Shown one piece after another: positions 22,010-33,986 of a stretch of DNA of 64,000 bases (its first letter is position 1; every line of letters begins with the position of its first letter). Location: NCBI GenBank assembly GCA_031763025.1, contig JASSKH010000003.1:17038477-17102476 (forward strand), written 5' to 3'. The position numbers and the translations under genes were made by a program. The notes under the pieces are model-generated. The model was given only the letters and a program-made list of their open reading frames with translations. It had not been told where the DNA came from and made no database searches. The DNA comes from Macrocystis pyrifera (taxonomy: Eukaryota > Sar > Phaeophyceae > Laminariales > Laminariaceae).

Positions 22010-23960
22010 TCTTGGATAGCGTAACACTTAACGTTTTATGTTAAAGTTAAGCGTCAGCGAAAAAATCCCGTAACATTACGTCACTACGTTAACTGTTTTC
22101 TGGATTTTGTGATAACATAGTGTTAGTGTGTTATGATATTGGCGGGCGATCGCGTAACATTACGTTAGAGTGTTACCTTGATCCCGTACTGACCGCAGTA
22201 TACGTGTTACGGTGTTAGGGTATGCAGCTCATAGCGAGTTACACAATGTTTGCGTGTTAGCGGAATTCCTTGTGGCTATCGTAACACAAGTTGAAGGGAT
22301 AACGTACGTGGTCATATAAACGCTAATATTATGTTACCGTGTTAGCGACATTAGCCTGTAGCGAGTAACGTGATGTTAGTGTGTCAGCGAGATTCTTACT
22401 TGCTACCGTAACACCCTTTAGACGGATAACGTACACGGTCAAATAAACGCGTACTATGTTAGTGTGTTGGTGGAATTCCTAGTCGCTATCGTAACACACG
22501 TTAGAGGGATGACGTATGTGGTCAATACAGCGTTAACATTATGTTACCGTGTCAGCCGCAGCAGCAGTCCGTATCGAGCGACGTTATGTGAGGATGTTAC
22601 GGAAGTCTTGCTCTACCATAACATACGTCAAACGGATAACGTATATGATCGATAAAACACTAGCATTATGCTAATGTGTTAGCTCGTATGCAATGTATGT
22701 AGTGAGCCAAGTTAGCGGACAACGTACACCCCCAATCTCACATCAACAATAGTTACTGCCGCGTTAACTCGTACGTGCAAGTGTGCAGATTACGTTATAG
22801 ATGGATAACGTATTGTGTTATTTTAGATGGATAACGTACTAGCGGGGTTGCCAGAAAAAAAATGAGGCATTCTTTTTTGCGGGAATCCCTCCTAAATATC
22901 CCCTGTTTTGGGGTTTAAAATATGGAGGCGATTTTTTACAGGGGATGCCATGCTATCCTCCCTCGGGGATTTTTTGTAGGTATCCCCTATTGGGATGTCG
23001 GCGAAATTGGATAGCACGGCTACGTTATGTTACTCCCACACGCCGCTTTACCACTAACACAGGTAACACATGTTAGATCTCGGGAAGATCCAAAGGGTAA
23101 CGTAGTAACATTACGTTGGAACGACTTCAGCCCCAACGGTAACTCAGTAACATAAGGGTTTTTATGGTAACACTGTAACGGAATGTTACCATCAGACCTT
23201 TTGCGACGGTAACACCGTAACACAATGTTGTAGAGACTTCCGCATTTAGGCTAACATCCTAACACAATCTTACGTATGGGCCGGCTAAGACTATAACGTA
23301 TCTATCCGAGGCTAAGGCAATCAGATGGAGGGTCCAGATAACGTAGTGTTAGTAGTGCTGGCCACTGCGTTATGTTACGTTAGTGTGCTATCTGCAACAC
23401 GGTGTTATGTGTTGGTAGTGCTGGCGAGCATGGTAATGGTATATTAGGGTGCTATGTATATCACTCCTCCTAAAGGTAAGACTATGTTAGTGTGTTATGT
23501 CTAACGCTGCGTCGACAGTAACATGATGTTATCGTGTTGGTAAATATGCGGATATCGATCTGGGCATGTTAGAGTGATAACGTACGTGTTTGGTCAAAGC
23601 CGAACACTGTGTCTCAGTGTTAGTTAGTTATTTCAGTGTTAGTTCAAAGACTGATCACGGCGTAACATAATGTTACTGTACCAGAGCTGGACGAGACCGA
23701 GCAGCAACATAGCGTTAAGGCGCGTGCACGTTCGTGGGTTTCCGGTTAACACTGTGTTCCCGCTTTACCGTGATCGCTCCTCCAGTGCTAACACTATGTT
23801 AGTACGTTACCACGTTCCTGTGTTAGGCCCCATAAAGTAGATAAATGTTGTCCGAGTGTTACGTTATCCGAGGTGTGGATACCGTACAGCACCAATGATA
23901 TTCCAGCGATAAGGCGTACCCTAAGGCCTTAATGCGTTATTGCCTTAGTGGGTAGTTACT
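22010..23960. repeat. Array of TAACA/TGTTA words, degenerate ~80-125 bp periodicity
   Basis: Dozens of copies of GTTA/TAAC words, often as the near-palindrome GTTAACATTATGTTAC or GTAACATTACGTTAG. Recurrent frames such as GATAACGTAC...GGTCA...AACGC...ATTATGTTACCGTGTTAG start near 22301, 22426, 22508 and 22635. 22845-23010 interrupts the array with unrelated sequence (ATCCCCTGTTTTGGGG words). No reading frame of note. Confidence 0.75.
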
Positions 23961-23979
23961 CAGTTGAGGGGCTCCGTCA

Positions 23980-24560
23980 GTCTCAAATGTTTTGGCTCAA
24001 ACGTACTATAATACCCTTGCCGTAGGACGGGTCTGCTGTAGAGAGCGGGGTGGGTGCCGATCGACAGTGACAGTTGGTAGTAATTTGGCGATTAGCGACG
24101 TCGAAGACGGAGGAGGCAGCACACCAAGGCGAAAAAGACAACCATGTACAAGGCAGGGGGCAGGAGGAGGCAGAAGCATAGTGCACCTACTGTGCTCGGG
24201 ATCTAGACGACTCGGCAGGGGGGTTGGGGGGCAGTCACATGCGTGTACCCGTTCCGTCCCTCCACGGACGGTTTGCGCACGCCCGCTGCATGCTGGAGCG
24301 AGCGGACAGCCTCGCGCAAGGGCATGTAGACTAGATCTGAGCCTGCGTCGAGTGCCGCTTGGAATGAGCGGGGGAAGCCGACCTCCCCACCCGGGAGAGT
24401 TTGCTAGAGGGCTGCCAATGACCGAGTCTGAGGGCATGTGGGCGGCGTTGAGGGGCACCATGCAGTTCGGCGAGTTCCTTTTGCGTAGCATTCTCGAACC
24501 GGCGTTTTCAGCTGGTTCGGGTTAATGGTACGTAGGGAGGAGACCAATCTCTTCGTTTAT
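23980..24560. other. GC-rich region, unassigned
   Basis: A 177-codon frame (23992-24525, +) and an opposite frame overlap. Neither shows a domain. The composition resembles 19431-21260, so the array at 22010-23960 may separate two parts of one older element (inference). Confidence 0.25.
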
Positions 24561-24667
24561 CTTGTCCTCCCTGTTTAGCGATGCTCTCGGTATGCTTCAA
24601 GGGGATTATCTTGATTTCTCCCGCTAAAGGGAATCAAAAGTGACTGTAGGTTGCTACCGTACACTGC

Positions 24668-24745
24668 TCGCCGCGTTCGGGATTCGATCACAGGACATCC
24701 TGATCTAATTACCAAATCAGGGGCTCTACATTGGGCCTCACGCCC
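24668..24745 (-). tRNA. tRNA-like relic (not a functional tRNA)
   Basis: The - strand reads GAGGCCCAATGTAGAGCC (A-box/D-arm-like), CTGATTTGGTAATTAGATCAG (anticodon-arm-like with extra bases) and GTGATCGAATCCCGAAC (good B box/T-arm). The acceptor stem does not pair. It is a tRNA pseudogene or a tRNA-derived SINE head. Confidence 0.35.
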
Positions 24746-25289
24746 AGGAATACCTGGTGGGTCTCGACGTCGAGTGGGAGGAACGTTTAACACGATGGAC
24801 CTTCGAGTGTTCAAAGCGCGCTGGAGGAAGGTGTCGCGTTGCCTCTCTTTCCGGTGGAGGTGACGCCTTCGCCGAGGGGAACGGGGACGGCGCTGGAGAT
24901 CGACCCGAAAATGAGGGAACAAGAACGCGCAGCTCCGAGTGCTACAGAGGGCCACAAAAACACGGGAAGCAGGGAAAACATACCGGCGGGATAGTCCGGA
25001 CCCCCCGGACAAGGTCCGAGGCTGCGTCAACAGCAAATCAGCGCTACAGTGCCTTTACGTAGTAACACGGGGGGGACGGGCCGACTCGAGTACGGGGCGA
25101 ACCCCAGGTCTGTGGGTAGTGCACCATTCTCGTCAACAGGCCGGAGGAGAGCGGGGGGCGTAGAGGGAGCGAATTTTGCAAAGAGGGGGTATATATCGAG
25201 GGTGGGAGAGAAGCGGAGAGCGGAGGGATACGATATGATGGTGGAGGGAAAAGAGAAGGGAGGATAGCGAGCGAAAGAAGCAGAGGGAG
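24746..25289. other. Possible 5' leader of LINE-B copy 2
   Basis: GC-rich, without a recognisable domain, immediately upstream of the LINE-B copy. A purine-rich stretch lies at 25190-25295. Confidence 0.3.
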
Positions 25290-28200
25290 AGGAACCGCAA
25301 TGAACCATAGGGCTAGGGTACCAAACGGCGAAGCAACTAACTGGAGGGTCCCCCAGGGTGCCGTGGAGGGGATCCGGGGACGGGACGCGCCCCCGTTCCC
25401 TTCTGGGCGACACCCAAGGAGACGTGGCGTGGGGATCTGTCGTATGACGCTCTCGGGCACCAGGCGGTACGATTCCCATGTGAGCAAGGGTGCTACGTGC
25501 TCCACGCTCGTTGTGCGGTCGAGGCCGTCGCGAGAGGCGCGACATCTCTCCACTCCGCTGCCCAAAAGTCAACTACGGAGCCCAGCATCCGAGATGGGAC
25601 GCATGGGAAGCAGCGGTCCAAGCGGGCCCAGGTCTTTGCAATCGAGCCGCGCGGATGAGAGGGGGGACTACACGCGACGCGGACCTACGCAGCCCGGAGC
25701 TTTGGTATGGGTGGGATCATAACAGCTTGGGTGTAGGGCCACCACTCGATACCGTTTCCTTGAATGACCCCGCGGCAAAGCTCGCGATCGGGGAAAAAAA
25801 AAGTGCAGCCGTAGTGGACAGGCGCATACGCACGCCTTAGCGTTCACGTGCTTGGTATCCTCAAGCACGCCATGGGCGGCTGCACTGGGACTCAACGACG
25901 CTGAACTCGATCCTGCGGGCGATTCATATTTTGTACATAATGCCGACGTAGCTTCACCTACCGGACGGCCGGATCAAGAGACGGCAGAGGTTCGTGTTGG
26001 TGGAGAGCAGCGACATAGTCCTCCTGCTCCCGTCGTTGATGGCGTACGCGAAGCGAGGGGACACAAGGCAACTGGATGCCGCCCAAAAAGCTTCGGAAAA
26101 GGCAAAGCTCCACCGGGCATCGTCGGCGTGTCTCTTTGCTTGGGGGGTGAAAATAGCAGCACGCAAGCTTCTGGCAGAGGCACACTCGGCAGGCAATGAG
26201 GAGACGGGGGCCATACTGATGACCAACTCTCTTTTGAAGACCACACCGTCGTTTCTGCAGCCGCGGCGGCTGCAGACCACCGAGGTAAAGGTCAGGAATG
26301 CCTTCCCGTGGTGCCCGGACGATCTGTACGCCTCCCAGATGATTTTCGACGTCATTAGCCTACACAACGCCCTATCGGGCCCCGGCAATAGTGACCAACG
26401 ATTCGCGCACCTACGGTCCATCATCCACATGGACATCGGGCGGGAGGAGTTTGGTAGGGGCCTTCTGGCGAGGAATCGCTGACGAGCCTCATCGCTTTGA
26501 GAGAAAGTGTTTGCCGGTTGGCGTGGGCATGACATGCATGAAGATCATCACCTTAGGGGCTATGCGGCAGCAGCGGCGGCCGCGAATGGCGATCAATCGA
26601 GTGACTAGGCAATTTGGAGCCGCCTTACCCGGAGGAGTTGAGGACTTGATGGCGTACACGCAACGGGCAACTGCCTCCTTACGGTCGACTGTTTCAACGC
26701 CTGCAACACGGTGAACAGGATAGCGGCGCTTGCGGAGGTGACCAACTAGGCACCAGTGCCCACGCCGTTAGTGGCTAAGTGCCATGGTACAATACTAGTA
26801 GACGTGTTTATTGGGATGGGCTCGGGGAGACCAGGACGATTGATTGCTCCAGCGGTATCCAGAAGGGGGGGGCTGTAAGGCCGGCAATGTTGTGTCTGGT
26901 GTTGCGGCCGGAGGCTGAAGAGTTTCAGAGAGGAGGTCGAGGCAGAAGGGGTGGAAAAAATTGCGTACATGGACTACATATCTCTCGGTCTTAATGGGTT
27001 TACGGCCAACATGGATAGAGCCACTCCACCGCTTTGGCGAGAGCTAAACGACACCGATCTTGTGACCAACCCCGCCAAAACCGTGGTACTACCAACTAAA
27101 GGGCACGGCTCGACGGTGGAGGAGATTTGTTCTTTGAAGCGTCAACGGCCGCGTCGCCGAAGAAAGAGGGGCGATGGTGGTAGGCATCCCGATCGGCACA
27201 AACAAATATGTGCTGGAGCGAGCGAGGGGGGTAGTGGAGAATGAAGATGCAAACCGCCTTGATCGCTGCTTCCCTATCACACCGGACAAGCCAGCGGCAG
27301 CAACCGGCCGCCCTCGCCATGGTATCTCTCGGGCAGAGGACAAGTTGCGTTGAAAGGGCTCCGGACACGGGGTTGTCCCTCGAAGCATGCAGCAGGGCAG
27401 ACAACGGGGCGCAGCAGGCGTGGGGAGAAAAATATTGAGCTACCGGGAGCTGCGGAGGCATAGTCGTTTTTCCTGGAGGGTCGCCCGGACAATCGGCTGA
27501 CATTTCAACTTGACCAGCAACCCCAAGCACACATTTCTACGGGGGGCGGGGGGTTAGGGCTGCGGTTGGCGGGAGCGAGAGACGAATACCTACCTCTTTT
27601 GGAAGCAGGTCGGGGTCCTACCGGCGGAGGTTCTGGCAGACTCCACTGGCCCGTTACGAGACCGAGTGAGGAGGGGGCTCCCTGAACCGAGCGTCATGGC
27701 TCAGCTCGGAGGCACTGCAGTTTGCGGGAGATTCGATAAACACAGGAGGTCACGAAAGAAGCGATGGCCTATACGAACCCCCGAATCTTGGTTGAAACGG
27801 GGCCTCGGCACCGCGGGGAACCCGGTCCAAGGCCCCCAGAGGCCGACATGTTGACTGCGCACGACGCGGTCACCATGGACTCACGAAAATCCCGACAGAA
27901 GTTGGGCAAACTGGCCAATCAAGCCCGTCACACCGCGCGTACAGGACCAGTTGCCAAAGACGGTACGTCCGCCGGACCGGACGGCCCGCTGGGGAGAATA
28001 GAGACTACTGCAAGGCCTTCGCCAAGACTCGCTACAGCAGTCTGCAAGGGGCAGGAGCCACCGCATGCCTTCGTGCGCGGCCAACGGACTCGTTCCATGT
28101 CATATCCGCAGCAGATTCGTGGGCATTAGAAGGCGCTTCATGAGGATTGAGGAATACGTGGCGGTGAGGCGCCCCTGTTGCGATGCAGTGGACGCAGACA

Positions 28201-28982
28201 CACGACACGCAAACCTCTGTCCCAGAGGAGGCGGTCAGGTGAACCAGCACCAGCCGCTTCTCCACGCGATCTCCCACACGCTCAAGCGATTTGGGATTCC
28301 TCACCAAGTTAAAAGCGGGGAGCCCTTCTCAGAGCACCGGAACCTGAGGTTGGGCATCGCCGTCACAAGGGGAGATCTTCGAGACGCTCCGAACTGGAAA
28401 GAACGGGACAAAAGTCCATCCCCCTGGACGTCACTCACGCAGATCCGCAAGCGCAGATACACCTGCAAGGAGGCAGCGCTGGCCACTATGGCCCAATAGT
28501 CCCTACCTCAGCGGCGCAACCAACACTACGCTCGTCCAGGACATGTGTCCTTCACTAAACAAGGCCACAAACGTACCATTCGTGCTGAAAATATGTGGGC
28601 GCCTTGGGATAGGGAGTAGCAACTTCATTGGCCAAGCTGGCGGTGAGCATCGTTGACAAAAGGGATGGAGGGTCGATGGCAAGGAAAGGGGTGGTGAAGA
28701 AACGCTTGTTGCAAATCGTCTCGGTGACCTCACAAGTCGCCACTTCGCGGAGGGTGTCCCACTTGCATATTCTTAGGAATCGCCAGGAACTAAAAAATAA
28801 CGGGTTAGGGGGGGGGAGAGATAGGCTCACACCTATGGTGTGGGGATGGGGCCTCGATGAGGCTCAATATCTAAGAAAAGAAGGCAGACGAGTGTGCAAT
28901 AAGGAGGAAGAGTGGACCAAGGGCAGCGGGTGGAGTAGATCAATGAGAAGCCGAAATGAGTTGAAAAATGGAGTTAGGCTAT
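25290..28982 (+). mobile_element. LINE-B copy 2, longer but decayed
   Basis: A C2H2-like segment near 25440-25500 (ICRMTLSGTRRYDSHV) resembles N-terminal zinc fingers of R2-group LINEs. RT parts follow: GRGLLARNR and FWRGIADEPHRFERKCLPVG (26440-26530), RPRMAINRVTRQFGAALPGG (26580-26640), SSGIQKGGAVRPAMLCLVLRP (26850-26910) and KIAYMDYISLGLNGF (26960-27005), where the YxDD box reads YMDY. The C-terminal zinc knuckle (RRPCCDAVDADTRHANLC, about 28160-28215) and NQHQPLLHAISHTLKRFGI are also present, and the tail runs to 28982. The frame changes many times, so it is dead. The terminal part aligns with LINE-B copy 1 throughout. The RT catalyses target-primed reverse transcription in live members. 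Confidence 0.72.
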
Positions 28983-30710
28983 GATACGTGCATGTTCGAT
29001 ATGTGTTTCCTTTTTAGGTTTCCCTCGGTTTTGTTCTTCCTTCTGGGAATACTTATGAATGATTTGCGTTGAAGCTCATGCTGCAGCTCAACCTGCACCT
29101 TGTCGGACGGCCATTTCTACTCTGCATCACTACAATAATATGTACGAGGTACGTACTATGCAGGAAGCCGGAACCCCCCACTTGTACACTGTAGAGGTAA
29201 ACAAATTGTTGTGGAGACATCGAACAACGTAGCAGCCCCACAACAAGGTGTCGCCAATCTCTCAATTCGGTACACCTAACGGTTTTACGCCCACATTGTG
29301 CAAGGCGGGGTCCCGGCCGCCTGTCTGTGTGTACTACTACATTACTACTGATAGCACTGTTAATAGTACCGCTTCTACTGCAGCACTATTATTAATACTA
29401 CAACTACTACTGATATTACTACTACCTTTACTGCTGTTCCAGGTACTATTTTCTACAAAACGATCAACACTATCATATCGCTTGATGTAGACCAGGTGAT
29501 CGCGGTCCAAGCTTTGGTGACCGCCGATGTTGTCGGGTTGAAAGACCGAGAGCGCGATGTCTATAATGTCAGCGCCTTAGCCACAAGACTCGGCATGACC
29601 CCTACCGGATATATATGTTTGAATTGTGATCACTGTCTCCTTTTGAGAGTTATCCGGACGATCGGTACCGTCTTCAGCCTCGACGGTGCATACCCCCGCG
29701 ACCAACACTTCCGCACCTGCTGCCCCCGCGAACATGCGGATGGGCAGCAACAACTCAACCACCCATCCGAACCAACGACAGCCGGGCACCTTCCGCATCA
29801 ACTGACTAGCCGATGGTGGAGCAACTGCCGCATCTCCACCAACAGTATCTACTGCGAGCACCCGAGGCTCCCAGGATGCACGAGTAAATCACGTGCACCA
29901 CGCCTCCCCGACCCCTGCTCCCTCATGCCCCCTCCCTACCCCAGCCCATTTCCGAACCAATTGTTCTAGAACTGATTATCTTGACCAAGTAATTGCCTTG
30001 AGGTGTGCGCGGGAGGAGACCAAGACACCGAGCCCCACTAGGATGCTCCACTCGACGTCTTCCGGCGGCGAGCAACGCTGCTTGCCGACCATTGCCGAGA
30101 CCCCAGACATTGCTGCCCTGGGAGACGTCTCGACGATTACGGCTACCAGCGGTTCCGGTTCACACGAAACTACTTTTTTGTCTACCGGGCCATCGCCCCT
30201 TAAGACCGCCTCAACCCCGAATTGACCGCTCCATACGCGCTTGTCCCAGCATGCGCGCTTTTCTTGTGACAGTATTGGACCCGCGAACGACGGGCTTCCA
30301 CCAGCTGCCACGGTGTTGACACCACCGCTGCCCCTGAGCTCGAGGGACAGTCCCGTTTCAAAAACGGAAGACCCGCGATCACCGACGCTCAGTGGTTGTT
30401 CTCAGTGAACCCCCCCCCTTCGTAGTGTTTGGGTCTTATTACGAGGTGTGGGGGAATCTATAGCCTCACTTCTTTTGTTTCCAATATAGCCGCAACTTCG
30501 ACCATCTTTTTCTGGTCGTTTGGGATGAGCTTTTTGTCATCAACCTTCGACCATCTTGTTTGTGGTCTGCATATACGACTATTCAAGGTAGGCTAATGTC
30601 ATATGAGTGAAGTACTCATGGGCTATAGTTATAGATAATATAGTCTGCAGTTAGGAATACGAGAATAGTCCAAAGAATCGATTAATCCGGCGGATACTCC
30701 GTTAGTCGAG
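28983..30710. other. No assignable gene; GC-rich block 29480-30420
   Basis: 29330-29480 is ACTACTATTA-like simple sequence. 29480-30420 has higher GC and open frames on both strands (29496-29969 +, 29893-30225 +) without a domain I recognise. 30430-30710 is AT-rich. Confidence 0.35.
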
Positions 30711-31071
30711 TGTTATAGGGATTACCCTGGGCTGGGTAATCGATAGATCTTTTGCGTACCTCAGTAGGCACACCATCTCATTTGACGTCGTCCAGGTCAC
30801 GGGTTCGAAGCGCACTTTGAACGTTTCTTTTATAGAAACGCTTGCGCGTGCATCCCTAAAAAAACAAAAAAACAAAAACAAAACGTCTCCCTGGTTCCCC
30901 AGGTAGGTGATGAATCGAAGCGGGTAGGTCAGCGTACAGACGTATACGGTTCTGACGCCCCAAATATCCCACCGTTCAGAGGGGGGGATAGTGTTGTAAG
31001 GACTACCCTGGGCTGGGTAATCGATCGATATTTTACCCCTATTTTAGCTCAGTATAGGTTATACCATCACA
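30711..31071 (+). mobile_element. TRIM-type miniature LTR element 2
   Basis: 361 bp. The diverged terminal repeats (30711-30780 and 30992-31071) both start TGTT(A/G)TA and share CTACCCTGGGCTGGGTAATCG-like sequence. The right one ends CCATCACA. The 4-bp duplication CGAG flanks the element (30707-30710, 31072-31075). A polypurine tract GAGGGGGGGATAG precedes the right repeat. TACCTCAGTAGG (30757-30768; TAGCTCAG in the right repeat) and a near-perfect B box GGTTCGAAGC (30802-30811) followed by CTTTT form a tRNA-like unit across the repeat/interior boundary, as in TRIM 1. It is non-coding, and older than TRIM 1 by repeat divergence. Confidence 0.7.
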
Positions 31072-31513
31072 CGAGAGTAACGTTTTTTTAGGATGTTCAC
31101 TATTGACAGTTAATATGGCGGATACCCCGTTGGACGAGAGTAGTAATGTTCCTTAACGGAGATAGGACGATAAAATAAGAAGCTCATATATTATTAGCAG
31201 AAGAACGATCGGCAGCCATCATAGGAAAGTTCTTTAGGAGAACATCAGATGAGAGGAATTTAGGAGAACTTGTGGCGTGGGGTGGGACGAGTATATCTGG
31301 GTGCCGAGTCCCTCCCCCCTACCTCTCACTTCTCTGACCAGAGCACCTCCTCAGCTCTCCATCAATATAAAGACGATCTAAATAAATCAGAAGAAGCGGA
31401 GCACTGCTTGCCAGCAACCAGATACACCTGCGTCCCCTACCTTGGCCATCTCTTCACACGAGCGTGTTACAGTAACACGCTCGTATTATAAATGCAAAGT
31501 TGAGTATCAACTA
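31072..31513. other. Gene-free spacer with a perfect 12-bp hairpin
   Basis: 31458-31484 is ACGAGCGTGTTA, a 3-base loop, then the exact inverse. GGCGGATACCCCGTTGGACGAG at 31118 echoes the sequence just left of TRIM 2 (30689-30710), hinting at an older duplication. Confidence 0.6.
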
Positions 31514-33776
31514 TGTTATGATACTGCCTTGTTCGAAAAATTGCCACCAGCTCCTACCACCCAAACGGCAACGGTGGGGTGGAACGTGTAAACCACACGA
31601 TGGCCCAGATGTTGGCAATGGTCGTCAACGAGCTCCAAAACAACTGGGATGAACAGCTCCCTCACGTCGAATTTGCGTACAACATTCCCGTCAGTGCCGC
31701 CACGGGTCTGGCTCCCAGCGAGGTACATAGGGGTCGGCTCCCACGCCTCCCTCTCACGATTTTTGAACGTGCTGGAGTCGCCGGCCAACAGAGCTTGGCC
31801 CGCGACCAACTCGCCTACTGCGACTTGGCGACGGACCGCCAGCAGCGCGCGTCGATATCGTTCGAGAACACCACGCCCTCACTGTCGCTCGCGTGAACCG
31901 CCGCAACTCCGCCCTCTCCGACGCCCTGCGTCCGGTCCCCAAATTTGACGTTGGTGGTTGGGTGTGGGTGTACAACACGGCGGCCACCATCCGCCAGGGC
32001 GCGAAACCAGACACGGACGCCAAGGTCCTCAAGGCCAAACTCTCACTCAACTGGACGGGCCCCTACAAAGTTCTCGCAGTTGGCCCCTGCTCCTCAGCGG
32101 ACACCCCGGATGGATATCCTCTCGGAGCAAAACTCCTGTATTTGGACCTTCCTTCCGATATGCCCGGCGCGGAGGCTCGCCGGCGCGTATCTGTTCAACG
32201 CTGCAAGCCCTGTGCCAACCCCCACGACCGTGGCGACATGTCGAAGTATTTTCCGGCGGGGTTGACGCAATACGTGCTCAACAATTTCTCCAAGAAATCC
32301 CCTCCGTACCACGTCACCGAGGACGACGTTTCGACCCCTCTTGAACGGCTCGAAGTGGAAAAGATTACTGGACATCAATCGGTTAGAGGTCGAGGTGGCG
32401 TCATCGCGGTGATGTACGAGACGCACTGGAAGGGACTATCCCGGCCATCCTGGGAACGGGAAATGGACCTTCAGCTTTCTCGCCATGCAATTTTGCGCTA
32501 CTGGGCCGGCACCCCGAACCAACACCGCCAAACCAACCGTCTGTACCGCCGAATGAGAATTGGCGCGGCACAACGGGAGCTTTCTCGGAGTAACGGCGAG
32601 CGGTTTCTGGCACCCGGCTATGGTTGCGTAGCGCACGCCGATTGGCTCCGCCGCTACAGCAACACGGTACTTCCCAATGGGGCCCACTTTTGGTACGAGG
32701 GCGACGACGGTCTTTGGTGGCTCGGGAAAATCAGCGCAACTACACCGACGGATGGAGTATGTTTGGTTCGATTTTTGGACGACCCGGGACCAATCAAGCT
32801 TCTTCTTTCTCCGGCGCGCTACACGATTTCGACGAGAGCTGTACGAGGTTCTTGGTGTCTGCAAATTCACTTAGCTAGCGCGTTTACACGGGGGGTCCAG
32901 CGTAACGTAGATGAATCTCGAGGTGCCGCCGTGGATAGCTGATTTTCGCTTCTTGACTGCACTCGTTATGTATTTATTTTTTGTCGTCTTCCTGGACTTT
33001 GGGGGATGAATTTTTGTCTGCCCGATATGTTTTTGGTGTGTGTGTTTTTTTTTTTGGGGCTTGGTTGGGCATGTGTTTTTGCGTATTCTGTCCTGCCTAC
33101 CCCCCCCCGCTCAGTGTTGAGTCTGGTCTGGGCACTCGGTCGCTCAATTGCGGCCCAGGACGCGCTTTCAGAGTTTTGGACTGGGTTTAGGTGGTTCTTG
33201 CCGTCTTCCGTGTCATTTTTCTTTTCGTTCCCGTACTCACTTTTCGCTTTTCCGTGCATCTTCCTCGCCTCCCCCCCCCCCGTGCGGGCGGCATGGCGAT
33301 GGCTTACATCGACGATTCCTCATGCCCCTTAAGGCTAGGTCTTCCCTTTATTCTTTTACGTACTTTGCCGGCTTCGTTGCCTCGCCGTTCAGAGGTGTGG
33401 GAGTGGGTTTTGAGGAACCGCATCTTCGACTCATGTTCTAGTTCGTGGAATCGGGGTTTCCACGATTTTCCCATAATTCTGCATATACGGCTCATCAGAG
33501 TGGGCCAGTGTTATGATACTGCCTTGTATGAGGTTGAAAGCCCGGTAACTACCTGGGTGCGGTCACTGGGAACGTATTTGTTGTACTTGGAAGGCGTATC
33601 TTAGATGGAAACAAGGGGTTTTCCAGAGGCGCACGAGCTTGCTCTCAGTCTCCGCGTGCACGAAAGGAATAAAACTGCTCTTCTTCTAGTATAGCTAAGC
33701 AAACAGCACATGTGAGTACAACGTTTAGGCAGACCTGTCCAGGGATACAAAGTGTCCCGCAAACTTGATCTTAACA
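31514..33776 (+). mobile_element. Ty3/gypsy chromovirus, broken remnant
   Basis: It keeps the 3' part of an LTR retrotransposon. The parts are the end of the integrase core (SYHPNGNGGVERVN, FAYNIPVSAATGLAPSE), the integrase C-terminal region (RVSVQRCKPC vicinity), a chromodomain (about 32330-32510, with YETHWKGLSRPSWERE) and a further C-terminal domain rich in aromatics (about 32610-32880, FWYEGDDGLWWLGKIS and VRFLDDPGPIKLLL). These are followed by an untranslated stretch and a complete 3' LTR. The left edge starts with the same TGTTATGATACTGCC as the LTR, and the 4-bp duplication ACTA flanks the whole (31510-31513, 33777-33780). Gag, protease and RT are absent. There are about two or three visible breaks, so it is inactive. 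The chromodomain probably steered insertion into chromatin with particular histone marks. Confidence 0.82.
33509..33776 (+). repeat. 3' LTR of the gypsy remnant
   Basis: 268 bp starting TGTTATGATACTGCCTTG and ending GATCTTAACA. It includes GGAATAAAACTG, a plausible poly(A) signal region. Its termini match those of TRIM 1. Confidence 0.75.
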
Positions 33777-33986
33777 ACTATGTAATAATCAGCCGAACTC
33801 ACAGCTGACGTATTTCAAATTTTATATATACTACTTTACTGACGTTCCGCCGTGGATCTGTCCACAACAGATTCACGGCCGAATTTCAAAGCTGTCGATC
33901 AAACAGGGGGATTTTCGGTCAAACGAGGTAAAATCCTTTTGTCAAAAAGGGATAACACATACATGCATACATACCACCCTATAACA

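Noticed and set aside
29496-29969. 157-codon frame in a GC-rich block, considered as an exon or a gag-like segment.
   Set aside because: No recognisable motif, and competing frames on both strands are equally open. Kept only as an unassigned region.
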